Shown: positions 19,683 through 28,870, numbered from the stretch's first letter. The stretch: 64,000 nt of DNA from Micromonospora fulviviridis (GCF_014648395.1 NZ_BMRA01000004.1:419394-483393); one strand, 5' to 3'. Program-made: numbers and translations. The notes: a model not told the origin generated them from the sequence alone.

Positions 19683-21164
19683 ATGAACACCGCGCAGTTC
19701 ACCCCCGCCGGCACGATGACCGCGGAGGACCTGGGCCGGATCCACCTCATCGGGGTGGGCGGCGTCGGCATGAGCGGCCTGGCCCGGCTCTTCCTCACCC
19801 GGGGCCTGCCGGTTTCCGGCAGCGAGCTGCGGGAGTGGCCCTCCCTGGCCGGCCTGCGGGCGCTCGGCGGCACCATCCACATGAGCCACGAGGCGACCAA
19901 CCTCGACGGGGTGGACACGGTGGTCTACTCCTCGGCCATCCCGCAGGACCACCTGGAGATGGTCGAGGCGCGCCGGCGCGGGCTGCGGGTGCTGCACCGC
20001 TCCGAGGCGCTCGCCGCCGCGATGACCGGCCGCCGGACCGTGGCGGTCGCCGGCACCCACGGCAAGACCACCACCACCTCGATGGTCACCATGGTGCTCC
20101 AGCAGGCCGGCACCGACCCGTCCTTCGTGATCGGCGGCGAGATCTCCGAGGTCGGCTCCGGCGCGCACCACGGCACGGGTGAATACTTCGTGGTCGAGGC
20201 GGACGAGAGCGACCGCTCGTTCCTCATCTACCGCCCGTACGTGTCGATCATCACGAACATCGAGGCGGACCACCTCAACACCTACGGCGACCTGGCGAAC
20301 CTGGAGGCGACCTTCGCCGAGTTCGCCCGGCTCACCGACCCCGAGGGCTTCATCATCACCTGCGCCGACGACCCGGGTGGCCGGCGGCTGGCCGAGACGC
20401 TGCGGGCCGAGGGGCGCCGGGTCTGGACGTACGGCGAGGCCGCCGACGCCGACCTGAGGCTCAGCGGGATGGCCTCCTCCGCGCAGGGGGTGCGCTACCT
20501 GGCCGAGATCGAGGGCCGGTCGCTGGGCGAGATCCGGCTCCCGGTGCCGGGGCGGCACATGGGGCTGAACAGCGCCTCCGCGGTGCTCGCCGCGTACCTG
20601 CTGGAGCTGCCGGTCACGGCGGCGGAGGCCGCGCTCGGCGCGTTCCCCGGCGTGCGGCGGCGCTTCGAGCGCAAGGGCGTCGCGGACGGCGTGCTGGTCT
20701 ACGACGAGTACGCCTACCACCCGACCTCGATGACGCTGGCCCTGCAGACGCTGCGCGAGGTGGCCGGCGAGGGCCGGCTCATCGTGGTCTTCCAGCCCTA
20801 CCGCCTCTACCGGACCCGCGACCTCCAGGCGGAGATCGCCGCCGCCCTCGGCATCGCCGACGAGCTGGTGCTGCTGGAGGTCTTCGGCCCCGGCGAGCTG
20901 CGCCAGCCCGGCGAGGGCTCGGCCGCGCTGCTGGCGGTGGTGCCGCTGCCGGCGGACCGGAAGGTCTTCGTCGAGGCGTGGGACGACGTGCCGGCCGAGG
21001 TGGCCCGCCGGGCCCGGCCGGGCGACGTGGTGGTGACCATGGGCGCGCCGCCGATCTCGCTCATGGGCGACCAGCTGCTCGACGCCCTGCTGGCCCGGAC
21101 CGGTGACGCCGCGGCGATCGGCACCGGCGTCGACCCGGACGGCGCGGCGGCCACGGCCGGATGA
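19683..21164 (+). CDS. murC: UDP-MurNAc--amino acid ligase MurC
   Basis: Mur ligase (493 residues) that attaches the first stem-peptide residue to UDP-MurNAc. The N-terminal loop is GVGGVGMSGLA and the ATP loop GTHGKTTTTSM. Two usually strict motifs differ. The common DDYxHHPTE is DEYAYHPTS at residues 341-349, and FQPHxYxRT is FQPYRLYRT at residues 370-378, so two His are replaced by Tyr while both Arg are kept. From family knowledge these motifs line the amino-acid substrate region. Micromonosporaceae use Gly, not L-Ala, at this position, so an altered pocket is plausible. Start at 19683 has GGAAGG upstream. Confidence 0.95.
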   Translation: MNTAQFTPAGTMTAEDLGRIHLIGVGGVGMSGLARLFLTRGLPVSGSELREWPSLAGLRALGGTIHMSHEATNLDGVDTVVYSSAIPQDHLEMVEARRRGLRVLHRSEALAAAMTGRRTVAVAGTHGKTTTTSMVTMVLQQAGTDPSFVIGGEISEVGSGAHHGTGEYFVVEADESDRSFLIYRPYVSIITNIEADHLNTYGDLANLEATFAEFARLTDPEGFIITCADDPGGRRLAETLRAEGRRVWTYGEAADADLRLSGMASSAQGVRYLAEIEGRSLGEIRLPVPGRHMGLNSASAVLAAYLLELPVTAAEAALGAFPGVRRRFERKGVADGVLVYDEYAYHPTSMTLALQTLREVAGEGRLIVVFQPYRLYRTRDLQAEIAAALGIADELVLLEVFGPGELRQPGEGSAALLAVVPLPADRKVFVEAWDDVPAEVARRARPGDVVVTMGAPPISLMGDQLLDALLARTGDAAAIGTGVDPDGAAATAG

Positions 21165-21979
21165 GCCCCGGCCCGGCCCGCGGCCGCACCCCCGGCCAGG
21201 ACGGCGGGGCCGGCCGGCGCAACCCGGCCCGGCGGTGGCAGCTGGTCCGGGCCGGCGCCGACGCCGTACCCCCGTCGACCCGGCGCTTCATGGCCCGGGC
21301 CCGGCAGCGGCGGATGCGCGCGGCGCTGCCCTGGGCGGTCACCGTCGCCGTGCTGGCCGTCGCCGGCCTGGTCGCCTGGACCGTGCTGGGCACCGGCCTG
21401 TTCGGCGTCCGGGAGGTGCGGGTGGTCGGCGCCGAGCTGGTCACCCCGGTCGAGGTACGCGACGCCGCGGCCGTGCCCGACGAGGCGCCGCTGGCCCGGG
21501 TGGACCTGGCCGCGACCGCCCGCCGGGTCGGCGCGCTCGCCCCGGTGGAGCGGGCCACGGTGGAGCGGGACTGGCCGGGCGCCCTGGTGATCCGGGTGGT
21601 GGAGCGGACCCCGGTGGCCGCGGTGCCGCAGGGCGACCGGTGGGTCGTCGTCGACCGCGCCGGCGTGGTCTTCCGGAACCTGGACCAGGCCCCCGGCGGG
21701 CTGCCGGTCATCCAGGTCGGCAGTCCGGCCCCCGGCGACCCGGGCACCCGCGCCGGGCTGGACGTGCTCGCCGCGCTCAGCCCGAAGCTGCGTGCCGAAC
21801 TGGTCGCCGTGGACGTGGCCGGGTTGGCCCGGATCACCCTGCTGCTGCGCGGCGACCGGAAGGTGGTCTGGGGCGACGCGACCCGCAGCCCGGACAAGTC
21901 CAAGGTGGCCACCGCCCTGCTCGGTCGGAAGGCCGACACGATCGACGTGAGCGCCCCGGACGTGGTCACCCTCCGGTGA
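21161..21979 (+). CDS. ftsQ: Cell division protein FtsQ
   Basis: A 272-residue bitopic membrane protein: about 50 Arg/Gly-rich cytoplasmic residues, one membrane segment (ALPWAVTVAVLAVAGLVAWTV), then an extracytoplasmic POTRA domain (FGVREVRVVGAELVTPVEVRDAAAV) and the FtsQ beta domain. FtsQ scaffolds the FtsL-FtsB complex. ATGA overlap with murC. The gene ends about 107 bp before the ftsZ promoter. Confidence 0.92.
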   Translation: MSPGPARGRTPGQDGGAGRRNPARRWQLVRAGADAVPPSTRRFMARARQRRMRAALPWAVTVAVLAVAGLVAWTVLGTGLFGVREVRVVGAELVTPVEVRDAAAVPDEAPLARVDLAATARRVGALAPVERATVERDWPGALVIRVVERTPVAAVPQGDRWVVVDRAGVVFRNLDQAPGGLPVIQVGSPAPGDPGTRAGLDVLAALSPKLRAELVAVDVAGLARITLLLRGDRKVVWGDATRSPDKSKVATALLGRKADTIDVSAPDVVTLR

Positions 21980-22085
21980 TCCGCCGGTCGGCCGACGTGA
22001 GCCCGCCCGCTCCGCCCGCGACACGCCGGAAAGGTCCTTGGCTCAGCGCGCGGCGGCGCATACGTTGCCCCGAAGAGATCAGTGG

Positions 22086-22114
22086 TTGACATAGCTCTAA
22101 GCCTCTAGTAGAGG
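22086..22114 (+). promoter_or_regulatory. ftsZ promoter with overlapping inverted repeat
   Basis: A perfect -35 TTGACA (22086-22091), 17-bp spacer and -10 TAGAGG (22109-22114). The inverted repeat CCTCT-AGT-AGAGG (22102-22114) covers the end of the spacer and the whole -10 box, so a repressor or a hairpin at the transcript's 5' end is possible. The predicted leader to ftsZ is about 95 nt. Confidence 0.6.
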
Positions 22115-22217
22115 GTGAGAGTTTCAGCCGTCGGCATCGCTGGGAAATGCTCCGCTGCTGGTCTGGCCAAGCCGTGTGGGGTCGGCCCATGCCAATCTCG
22201 AAGGGAAAGGACCGGAG

Positions 22218-23333
22218 ATGACACCTCCGCACAACTACCTGGCGGTCATCAAGGTCGTCGGCATCGGGGGCGGTGGCGTGAACGCCGTCAACCGGATGAT
22301 CGAGGTTGGGCTCAAGGGCGTCGAGTTCATCGCGATCAACACCGATGCGCAGGCGCTGCTCATGAGCGACGCCGACGTCAAGCTCGACGTCGGCCGGGAG
22401 CTGACCCGCGGCCTGGGCGCCGGCGCGAACCCGGACGTCGGCAAGAACGCCGCCGAGGACCACCGCGACGAGATCGAGGAGGTGCTCAAGGGCGCCGACA
22501 TGGTCTTCGTGACCTGTGGCGAGGGCGGCGGCACCGGCACCGGCGGCGCGCCCGTCGTGGCGAACATCGCCCGCAAGCTCGGCGCACTCACCATCGGCGT
22601 GGTCACCCGCCCGTTCTCCTTCGAGGGCAAGCGCCGCCAGGTGCAAGCCGAGGCGGGCATCGAGGAGCTGCGCAACCAGTGCGACACGCTCATCGTGATC
22701 CCGAACGACCGGCTGCTCGCGCTCGGCGACCGGAACATCTCCATGATGGACGCCTTCCGCACCGCGGACCAGGTGCTCCTCTCCGGTGTCCAGGGCATCA
22801 CCGACCTGATCACCACGCCGGGTCTGATCAACCTGGACTTCGCCGACGTGAAGAGCGTGATGAGCGGCGCCGGCAGCGCACTCATGGGCATCGGCAGCGC
22901 CCGCGGCGAGAACCGCGCCGTGGAGGCGGCCGAGGCGGCCATCTCCAGCCCGCTGCTGGAGCAGAGCATGGACGGCGCGCGGGGCGTGCTGCTCTCCATC
23001 GCCGGTGGCTCCGACCTGGGCCTGTTCGAGATCAACGACGCCGCCCAGCTGGTCACCGACGCGGCCCACCCGGACGCCAACATCATCTTCGGCGCGGTCA
23101 TCGACGACGCGCTCGGCGACGAGGTGCGGGTGACCGTGATCGCGGCGGGCTTCGACGGGGGCGCGCCGGCGTACAAGGCCGTCGAGCCGTCCCGCAAGAC
23201 CAACCAGAACCCGCCGACCCAGGCGAACGCCCCGGTCAGCCCGCCGGCCACCATGCCGGCCCCGCAGCAGTCGCCGCGCCGGGTGCTCTTCGACGACGTC
23301 GACGTGCCGGACTTCCTCAAGAACGGGTCCTGA
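22218..23333 (+). CDS. ftsZ: Cell division protein FtsZ
   Basis: Tubulin-like GTPase (371 residues) that forms the Z-ring. The nucleotide-binding stretches are [13 protein letters not shown] and the tubulin signature [14 protein letters not shown] from residue 102. The T7 loop reads [12 protein letters not shown] Pro/Gln-rich linker leads to the conserved C-terminal peptide [13 protein letters not shown] that binds SepF and FtsW. The ATG at 22218 follows AAAGG at 22206-22210. It has its own promoter apart from ftsQ. Confidence 0.98.
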   Translation: MTPPHNYLAVIKVVGIGGGGVNAVNRMIEVGLKGVEFIAINTDAQALLMSDADVKLDVGRELTRGLGAGANPDVGKNAAEDHRDEIEEVLKGADMVFVTCGEGGGTGTGGAPVVANIARKLGALTIGVVTRPFSFEGKRRQVQAEAGIEELRNQCDTLIVIPNDRLLALGDRNISMMDAFRTADQVLLSGVQGITDLITTPGLINLDFADVKSVMSGAGSALMGIGSARGENRAVEAAEAAISSPLLEQSMDGARGVLLSIAGGSDLGLFEINDAAQLVTDAAHPDANIIFGAVIDDALGDEVRVTVIAAGFDGGAPAYKAVEPSRKTNQNPPTQANAPVSPPATMPAPQQSPRRVLFDDVDVPDFLKNGS

Positions 23334-23342
23334 GCCGCGCCG

Positions 23343-24089
23343 ATGACCGAATCACCCACCACGGTGCGACCCGACCGTCGCGCCGAGCTCGCGGCCGGCC
23401 TCGCCCGGGTCCGGGCCCGCATCGCCGACGCCTGCGCGGCGGCCGGCCGGGACCGGGGCGAGATCACCCTGGTCGCGGTCACCAAGACGTACCCGGCCGC
23501 CGACGTGGTCGCGCTGGCCGGGCTCGGGGTGACCGACGTGGGGGAGAACCGCGACCAGGAGGCGGCCCCGAAGGCCGCCGAGGCGGCCGCCGCCGGCGCC
23601 ACGCCGCGCTGGCACTTCATCGGCCAACTGCAGCGCAACAAGGCCCGTTCGGTGGTCCGCTACGCCGACGTGGTCCAGTCGGTCGACAGCGTGCGGCTGG
23701 CCGCGGCCCTGGACGGCGCCGCGACCGCCGCCCGGGACCGGCCGCTGGACGTGCTGGTGCAGGTGAGCGTCGACGGCGACCCGGCCCGGGGCGGGGCGCT
23801 GCCGGACGTGGCCGACCCGGACCGGGGGCTCGACGCGGTGGCCGCGGCGGTGGCCGGCGCCGGCGGGTTGCGGCTCGCCGGCCTCATGGCGGTCGCCCCG
23901 CTGGGCTGGGAGCCGGATCGGGCGTTCGCCCGGCTGGCCGAGGTGGTGGCGCGATTCCGCGCGGACCATCCCGAGGCGACGGTGCTGTCGGCGGGTATGA
24001 GCGGCGATCTGGAAATCGCGATCGAATACGGCGCGACACATGTCCGCGTCGGTAGCGCGTTGCTCGGAATGCGCTCCACGCTGCGGTAG
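23343..24089 (+). CDS. YggS-family pyridoxal-phosphate homeostasis protein
   Basis: A 248-residue fold-type III PLP-binding protein with Lys48 in LVAVTKTYP as the Schiff-base residue, GENRDQEAAPK, and HFIGQLQRNK. The family (YggS/PLPBP) controls free PLP and amino acid pools. It begins 9 nt after ftsZ. In many other actinobacteria pgeF (YfiH) sits between ftsZ and this gene; there is no room for it here. It is followed by a 195-bp non-coding gap before sepF. Confidence 0.95.
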   Translation: MTESPTTVRPDRRAELAAGLARVRARIADACAAAGRDRGEITLVAVTKTYPAADVVALAGLGVTDVGENRDQEAAPKAAEAAAAGATPRWHFIGQLQRNKARSVVRYADVVQSVDSVRLAAALDGAATAARDRPLDVLVQVSVDGDPARGGALPDVADPDRGLDAVAAAVAGAGGLRLAGLMAVAPLGWEPDRAFARLAEVVARFRADHPEATVLSAGMSGDLEIAIEYGATHVRVGSALLGMRSTLR

Positions 24090-24121
24090 CCTGACCGCGA
24101 AAGAAGCAAATTACATCAGTG

Positions 24122-24149
24122 TTGTTCAGGAACGGCGTTCCCGTAGCCG
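24122..24149 (+). promoter_or_regulatory. Weak promoter candidate upstream of sepF
   Basis: TTGTTC (24122-24127), 16-bp spacer and TAGCCG (24144-24149), with the dyad GGAACGGCGTTCC (24129-24141) in the spacer. The match to consensus is poor; the main support is that the 195-bp yggS-sepF gap must hold something regulatory. It is AT-richer near 24100-24120. Confidence 0.3.
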
Positions 24150-24284
24150 GGGGCCGTGGCGAGCGGACCGCGAATCGCTCGCCGGGGGATTGCCGATCCG
24201 GTCCGGTGGGCATCGTTGTCCACTCGTGATCAAAGCGACACGGCACGGGGGCGCGTGCCGCACGGCGGACGGAAGGGCGCGGGG

Positions 24285-24980
24285 ATGGGTGCACTGCGCA
24301 AGGCGGGGGTCTGGCTCGGTCTCGTCGAGGAGGACGATGAGCGGGCGTACGACGACGGTGGCTACGACAAGGGTGGCTACCGCGAGTCGCGCTACCGGTC
24401 GAGCCGCTACTCGGAGGAGTTCGCCGACGACGAGGACGACGAGTCCGAGGAGCCGCCGGCCACCCGTGGCCGGGTGGGCGACCGCGGCCGGCTGAGCGAG
24501 CGCGCGTCGAGCCGCGCCGTCGACGCCGACCGGGCCGAGGTGGAGCGGCCGGAGCGGACCGAGCGGTCCAGCGTCCGGTCGATCACCCGCTCCGGTGCGG
24601 GGGAGACCTCCGGCGCGCTGACCTACCACACCCGCGACAACCTCGCCCTGGCGCCGCAGGCCCAGCCGCGCGAGCGGGCCGTGGTGCCCGAGGACGAGCA
24701 GCGCTACCAGATCACCACCCTGCACCCGACCACCTACCGGGAGGCGCGCACCATCGGCGAGCACTTCCGCGACGGCGTACCGGTGATCATCAACCTCACC
24801 GAGATGGACGAGGCGGACGCCCGCCGGCTGGTCGACTTCGCCGCCGGGCTCGCGTTCGGCCTGCGGGGTACGATCGAGCGCGTGACCAACCGGGTGTTCC
24901 TGCTCTCACCGGCCAACGTCCAGGTCACCGCGGAGGACAAGGCCAAGATCGCTGAGGGCGGCTTCTTCAGCCTGAGCTAG
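24285..24980 (+). CDS. sepF: Cell division protein SepF
   Basis: A 231-residue protein. An N-terminal amphipathic membrane-targeting helix (MGALRKAGVWLGLVEEDDE) is followed by a long acidic/Arg-rich linker (about residues 20-140) and the C-terminal SepF fold (about residues 145-231), with ITTLHPTTYREARTIGEHF, VIINLTEMDEADARRLVDFAAG and the end FSLS. SepF tethers FtsZ to the membrane in actinobacteria, which lack FtsA and ZipA. The ATG at 24285 follows GGAAGG. Confidence 0.95.
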   Translation: MGALRKAGVWLGLVEEDDERAYDDGGYDKGGYRESRYRSSRYSEEFADDEDDESEEPPATRGRVGDRGRLSERASSRAVDADRAEVERPERTERSSVRSITRSGAGETSGALTYHTRDNLALAPQAQPRERAVVPEDEQRYQITTLHPTTYREARTIGEHFRDGVPVIINLTEMDEADARRLVDFAAGLAFGLRGTIERVTNRVFLLSPANVQVTAEDKAKIAEGGFFSLS

Positions 24981-25008
24981 CCCGCACGACCGAGGGACGT
25001 CGCCTGCC

Positions 25009-25314
25009 GTGTTGTCGATTCTGTTCCAGGTGCTTTATCTGCTCCTGTATTTCTTCCTGCTCATCCTGTTGGCCCGATTTGTCCTCGGCGCTGTTCTGGC
25101 CTATGGTCGCCGCTGGCAACCGGGCCGGGGAGCATCGGCGGGACTGGAAGTCGTGTGGAGCGTCACTGATCCGCCCCTGCGCGCGTTGAGGCGTGTGATC
25201 CCACCGCTTCGAATTGGTACCGTGAGCATCGACCTGGCCTCCCTTGTGCTCCTGGTTATCCTGTTCGTGCTGATGGAGTTCGTGTTAGGGCAACTGATCA
25301 GAGCGTTCGCCTGA
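25009..25314 (+). CDS. YggT-family membrane protein
   Basis: A 101-residue protein with two hydrophobic regions ([22 protein letters not shown] and [22 protein letters not shown]) around a loop with the family's [14 protein letters not shown]. Its place between sepF and divIVA is conserved across actinobacteria and Gram-positives. The role is uncertain, perhaps in membrane organisation at the septum. The GTG start is 28 bp after sepF. Confidence 0.92.
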   Translation: MLSILFQVLYLLLYFFLLILLARFVLGAVLAYGRRWQPGRGASAGLEVVWSVTDPPLRALRRVIPPLRIGTVSIDLASLVLLVILFVLMEFVLGQLIRAFA

Positions 25315-25355
25315 CCAGACTGCTTTCGCGGCCGCAACTGACCCGAGGAGTTTCG

Positions 25356-26159
25356 ATGCCGCTGACCCCGGCTGACGTCCACAACGTCGCCTTCAAAAAG
25401 CCGCCGATCGGCAAGCGGGGGTATGACGAGGAGGAGGTCGACGCCTTCCTGGACGAGGTCGAGCGCGAGCTTGCCCGTCTGATCGAGGAGAACAACGAGC
25501 TGCGCGCCCAGGTGGAGCGCGGCGGTCGGGGCGGCGCTCCCTCCGGCCCCGGCGGCGACGCCCGCCTCGCGGCGGAGCTCAACGACGTCAAGGCCCAGCT
25601 CGACCGGGTGCAGCGCGACAAGGCGGCCGCCGAGCAGGCGGCCCGGGCGATGCAGGCCGAGCTGGAGCAGGTCCGCGCCCAGGGTGGCCCGGCCAGCGCG
25701 GCGGACGGCGAGCAGCAGGCCCTGCGCGTGCTCATGATGGCCCAGCGCACCGCCGACGACCACGTGTCCGACGCGCGCCGCGAGGCCGACCAGCTGCTCT
25801 CCGAGGCCCGTTCCAAGGCCGAGGAGGTCACCCGCGAGGCCCGCGCCAAGGCCGACGCCCTGGAGCGGGACGCCCGCCAGCGGCACCAGGAGGCCATGGG
25901 CGGCCTGGACGCCAAGCGCACCGCGCTGCAGAAGCACATCGAGGAGCTCAAGCAGTTCGAGCGCGAGTACCGCACCCGCCTCAAGGCCTACCTGGAGAGC
26001 CAGCTGCGTGACCTCGACGGTCGCGGCCAGGGCCTGGAGGCCGAGATGACCCGCTCCGAGGGCAACCGTGCCACCGGCGGCAGCAACGGCCTCGCCGCGG
26101 CCGGCCTCGCCGGCTCCTACGGCGGCGGCCGCGCGGGCTCGCTCGAGTCCGGCCGCTGA
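25356..26159 (+). CDS. divIVA: DivIVA/Wag31 polar growth and division scaffold
   Basis: A 267-residue coiled-coil protein. The N-terminal membrane-sensing domain is [36 protein letters not shown]. Two coiled coils flank a Gly/Ser/Pro linker near residue 65. The C-terminal coil repeats the [13 protein letters not shown] pattern, and the tail is Gly/Ser-rich. In actinobacteria this protein marks hyphal tips and cell poles and directs apical wall growth. A GAGGAG ribosome binding site precedes the ATG. It closes the dcw cluster. Confidence 0.96.
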   Translation: MPLTPADVHNVAFKKPPIGKRGYDEEEVDAFLDEVERELARLIEENNELRAQVERGGRGGAPSGPGGDARLAAELNDVKAQLDRVQRDKAAAEQAARAMQAELEQVRAQGGPASAADGEQQALRVLMMAQRTADDHVSDARREADQLLSEARSKAEEVTREARAKADALERDARQRHQEAMGGLDAKRTALQKHIEELKQFEREYRTRLKAYLESQLRDLDGRGQGLEAEMTRSEGNRATGGSNGLAAAGLAGSYGGGRAGSLESGR

Positions 26160-26232
26160 TCCCGCCGTCGGTGGCCGTCCCCGGGACGGCCACCGACCGC
26201 GCAGACCGACACGACGCGGCCGGGGGTGAGCC

Positions 26233-26961
26233 GTGATAGCCGCCAGCATCCTGCTCATCCTCGGCGCGGTCGTGCTCCTGGTCGCCGGGCTGGCCGGTGG
26301 GTCCAGCCCGCTGCTGATCACCTCGATCGCGGCCAGCCTGCTGGCCGCCGTCGCCCTCGTGGCGTTCGCCCGCCAGGCGGCCGCCGCCCGGGCCACGGCC
26401 GGCCGGGAGACCGGGCCGCGCCGCCGGACCGCGCCCGGCCCGTCCCACGACGGGCCGGAGATCCCGGTCCCGCACGTTCCGTCGACGGTCGGCGCCGGTG
26501 GACCCGGGTGGCGGCAACCACCCGAGCCACCGGCAGCCGACCCGTTCGACCCGCCGGCCGACCGGTTCGACAGTCCGGCCGACCCGCTGGCCGAGCCCTA
26601 CTCGCCGGCGGAGCCCTACTCGCCGGCCGAGCCCTACTCGCCCCCCGCACCGCGCGGTCCGTCGCGTGCCGAGACGGCGGCGGACGCCCCGGCGCCCACC
26701 TCGCCGGCGCCGGACGGCCCGTTCGAGGGGGACCCGCCGGCCGAGGTTCTCTCCGCCGGGGAGGTCGCCCGGCTGGTCCGGCTCGACGGCGAGGTCCGGG
26801 TGGTCGACGGCCACCCCCGCTTCCACCTGCCCGGCTGCCCCCACCTGGTGGGCCGGGTCGACGAGCCGCTGCCGGTCGCCGAGGCGGTCGGGCTGGGCTT
26901 CACCCCGTGTGCCGGCTGCGCGCCGGCCACCACCCTGCTCGCCGAGGCCCGGCCCCACTGA
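26233..26961 (+). CDS. Membrane protein with Pro-rich linker and C-terminal Cys/His motif
   Basis: I do not recognise a named family. The 242 residues read as two N-terminal membrane segments (about 3-21 and 28-46), a long Pro-rich linker with three copies of PYSPAE (about residues 119-137), and a compact C-terminal module. In that module FHLPGCPHL and FTPCAGCAP form a C-H...CxxC pattern like the small Ada-type/Excalibur-like metal-binding modules. This may bind zinc. It sits directly behind divIVA and 2 nt before a DUF167 gene. Function unknown; a role at the poles is only guilt by association. Confidence 0.75.
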   Translation: MIAASILLILGAVVLLVAGLAGGSSPLLITSIAASLLAAVALVAFARQAAAARATAGRETGPRRRTAPGPSHDGPEIPVPHVPSTVGAGGPGWRQPPEPPAADPFDPPADRFDSPADPLAEPYSPAEPYSPAEPYSPPAPRGPSRAETAADAPAPTSPAPDGPFEGDPPAEVLSAGEVARLVRLDGEVRVVDGHPRFHLPGCPHLVGRVDEPLPVAEAVGLGFTPCAGCAPATTLLAEARPH

Positions 26962-26963
26962 TC

Positions 26964-27272
26964 ATGGTGACCATGGACGACACGCTCACCGTCGCCGTAC
27001 GGGTGAAGCCCGGGGCCTCGCGGGCCCGCGTCGGCGGCCGGTTCGACGGCCCGCACGGGCCGGCCCTGGTCATCGCCGTGAACGCGCCCGCGGTGGACGG
27101 CCGGGCCACCGAGGCGGCCCGCCGGGCCCTGGCCGACGCGCTCGGCGTCCGGCCGGCGGCGGTCTCCCTGCGGGCCGGCGCGGCCAGCCGGGACAAGCTC
27201 TTCCTGGTCGAGCACCCGGCCCCCGGGCTGCCCGACGTGCTCCGGCGGCTCCGCGACGGATCGGCCGGGTGA
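26964..27272 (+). CDS. DUF167 (YggU-like) family protein
   Basis: A 102-residue protein with the DUF167 pattern: VRVKPGASRARV, then AVNAPAVDGRATEAARRALADALGV and VSLRAGAASRDKLFLV. The fold is small alpha/beta; the biochemical role is unknown. The ATG at 26964 is likely, with a second Met three codons on. It lies 2 nt after the preceding membrane-protein gene, so the two are probably co-transcribed. Confidence 0.9.
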   Translation: MVTMDDTLTVAVRVKPGASRARVGGRFDGPHGPALVIAVNAPAVDGRATEAARRALADALGVRPAAVSLRAGAASRDKLFLVEHPAPGLPDVLRRLRDGSAG

Positions 27273-27294
27273 GGACCCTCCGGACCGGTCCCGC

Positions 27295-28800
27295 ATGACG
27301 CCGGGGCTCGACGTCGCGCTGCTGGTCGGTGCGGGCGTCCTGCTGGTCGCGGTGGGCGCGGTGCGCTTCTCCACCCGGCTCGGCGTGCCGAGTCTCCTGG
27401 TCTACCTGGCGCTCGGGGTGGCCATCGGCGAGGCCGGCCTGGGCATCCGCTTCGACGACGTCGAGCTGACCCGGGTGCTCGGCTTCTGCGCGCTCATCGT
27501 GATCATCGCGGAGGGCGGGCTGAGCGCCCGGTGGAGCACCCTGCGGCCGGTGCTCGGCCTGGCCGCCGCGCTCTCCACGGTCGGCGTGGTGGTCAGCATC
27601 CTGGTCGTCGGCGTGGTGGTGCACCTGCTGCTCGGCCTCGACTGGCGGCTGGCCCTGCTCTACGGCGCGGTGCTGTCGTCCACCGACGCGGCGGCCGTCT
27701 TCGCCACCCTGCGCCGGCTGCGCCTGCCGCCCCGCCTCGTGGCCACCCTGGAGGCCGAGTCCGGGATCAACGACGCCCCGGTGGTCATCCTGGTGCTGCT
27801 GCTGTCCCGGGCCGGCGTGGAGGCCGCCCACCCGTGGTGGCACGAGGTGCTCCTGGTCGGCTACGAGCTGGGCGCCGGCGCGGCGGTCGGGGTGGCCGCC
27901 GGTATCGCCGGCCGGTACGCGCTGCGCCGGGCCGCCCTGCCGTCCGCCGGCCTCTACCCGATCGCGGTGGTCGGCTTCACGGTGCTGGCGTACGCGGCCG
28001 GCTCGGTGCTGCACGCCTCGGGCTTCCTGGCCGTCTACGTGGCCGGCGTCCTGCTCGGCAACGCCCGGCTGCCGCACCGGCAGGCCATCCTGGGTTTCGC
28101 CGACGGGCTGGCCTGGCTGGCCCAGATCGGCCTGTTCGTGCTGCTCGGCCTGCTGGTCTCGCCGAGCCGGCTGGCCGCGGCGGTGCTGCCGGCCGTGGTG
28201 ACCGGGCTGGCCCTTCTGCTGCTCGCCCGGCCGCTGTCGGTGGCGGTCTCCGCGCTGCCGTTCCGGTTCCGGGTGCGCGAGCAGCTCTTCCTCTCCTGGG
28301 CCGGGCTGCGCGGCGCGGTGCCGATCGTGCTGGCCACCATCCCGCTCTCGCTGCGGGTGCCGGGCGCCGACCGGCTCTTCGACGCGGTCTTCGTGCTGGT
28401 GGTGATCTTCACGCTGCTCCAGGCCGGGACCCTGGCGCCGGCGGCCCGCCGGCTCGGGGTGACCGCGCCGGCCGAGGCGGCGGAGATCCTGCTGGAGACG
28501 GCCCCGCTGGAGCGGATGCGGGCCGACCTGCTCCAGCTGGAGGTGCCGCCCGGCTCCCGGCTGGGCGGGGTGCACGTGGACGAGCTGCGACTGCCGGTGG
28601 GCGCCTCGGTGACCCTGGTGCTGCGCGACGGGGTGGGCTTCGTGCCCGGTCCGGACACCCGGCTGAAGGCCGGGGACAGCCTGCTCATCGTGGCCACCGC
28701 GGAGGTGCGGGACGAGGCGGAGCGGCGGCTGCGGGCGGTGAGCCGGCGGGGTCGGCTGGCCCGGTGGTTTGGCGAGTACGGCGAGGACCGGACCGGCTGA
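27295..28800 (+). CDS. CPA1-type cation/proton antiporter (NhaP2/CvrA-like) with TrkA-C domain
   Basis: A 501-residue transporter with about twelve membrane segments of the sodium/proton exchanger fold (residues 1-385). STDAAAVFATLR and ESGINDAPVVILVLLL are the ion-binding helices (N-D pair). A cytosolic TrkA-C domain follows (about residues 400-485, ending LKAGDSLLIVATAEV). This architecture is that of K+/H+ antiporters that protect against excess potassium or alkaline conditions. The transported ion is inferred from the domain pairing. Confidence 0.9.
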   Translation: MTPGLDVALLVGAGVLLVAVGAVRFSTRLGVPSLLVYLALGVAIGEAGLGIRFDDVELTRVLGFCALIVIIAEGGLSARWSTLRPVLGLAAALSTVGVVVSILVVGVVVHLLLGLDWRLALLYGAVLSSTDAAAVFATLRRLRLPPRLVATLEAESGINDAPVVILVLLLSRAGVEAAHPWWHEVLLVGYELGAGAAVGVAAGIAGRYALRRAALPSAGLYPIAVVGFTVLAYAAGSVLHASGFLAVYVAGVLLGNARLPHRQAILGFADGLAWLAQIGLFVLLGLLVSPSRLAAAVLPAVVTGLALLLLARPLSVAVSALPFRFRVREQLFLSWAGLRGAVPIVLATIPLSLRVPGADRLFDAVFVLVVIFTLLQAGTLAPAARRLGVTAPAEAAEILLETAPLERMRADLLQLEVPPGSRLGGVHVDELRLPVGASVTLVLRDGVGFVPGPDTRLKAGDSLLIVATAEVRDEAERRLRAVSRRGRLARWFGEYGEDRTG

Positions 28801-28870
28801 TCTGCTAGCGTTCGTTTTGCCCTAATTGGTGGCTGTTCAGGGCTGAATCGCGGTGCGACGGTGCGGCACG

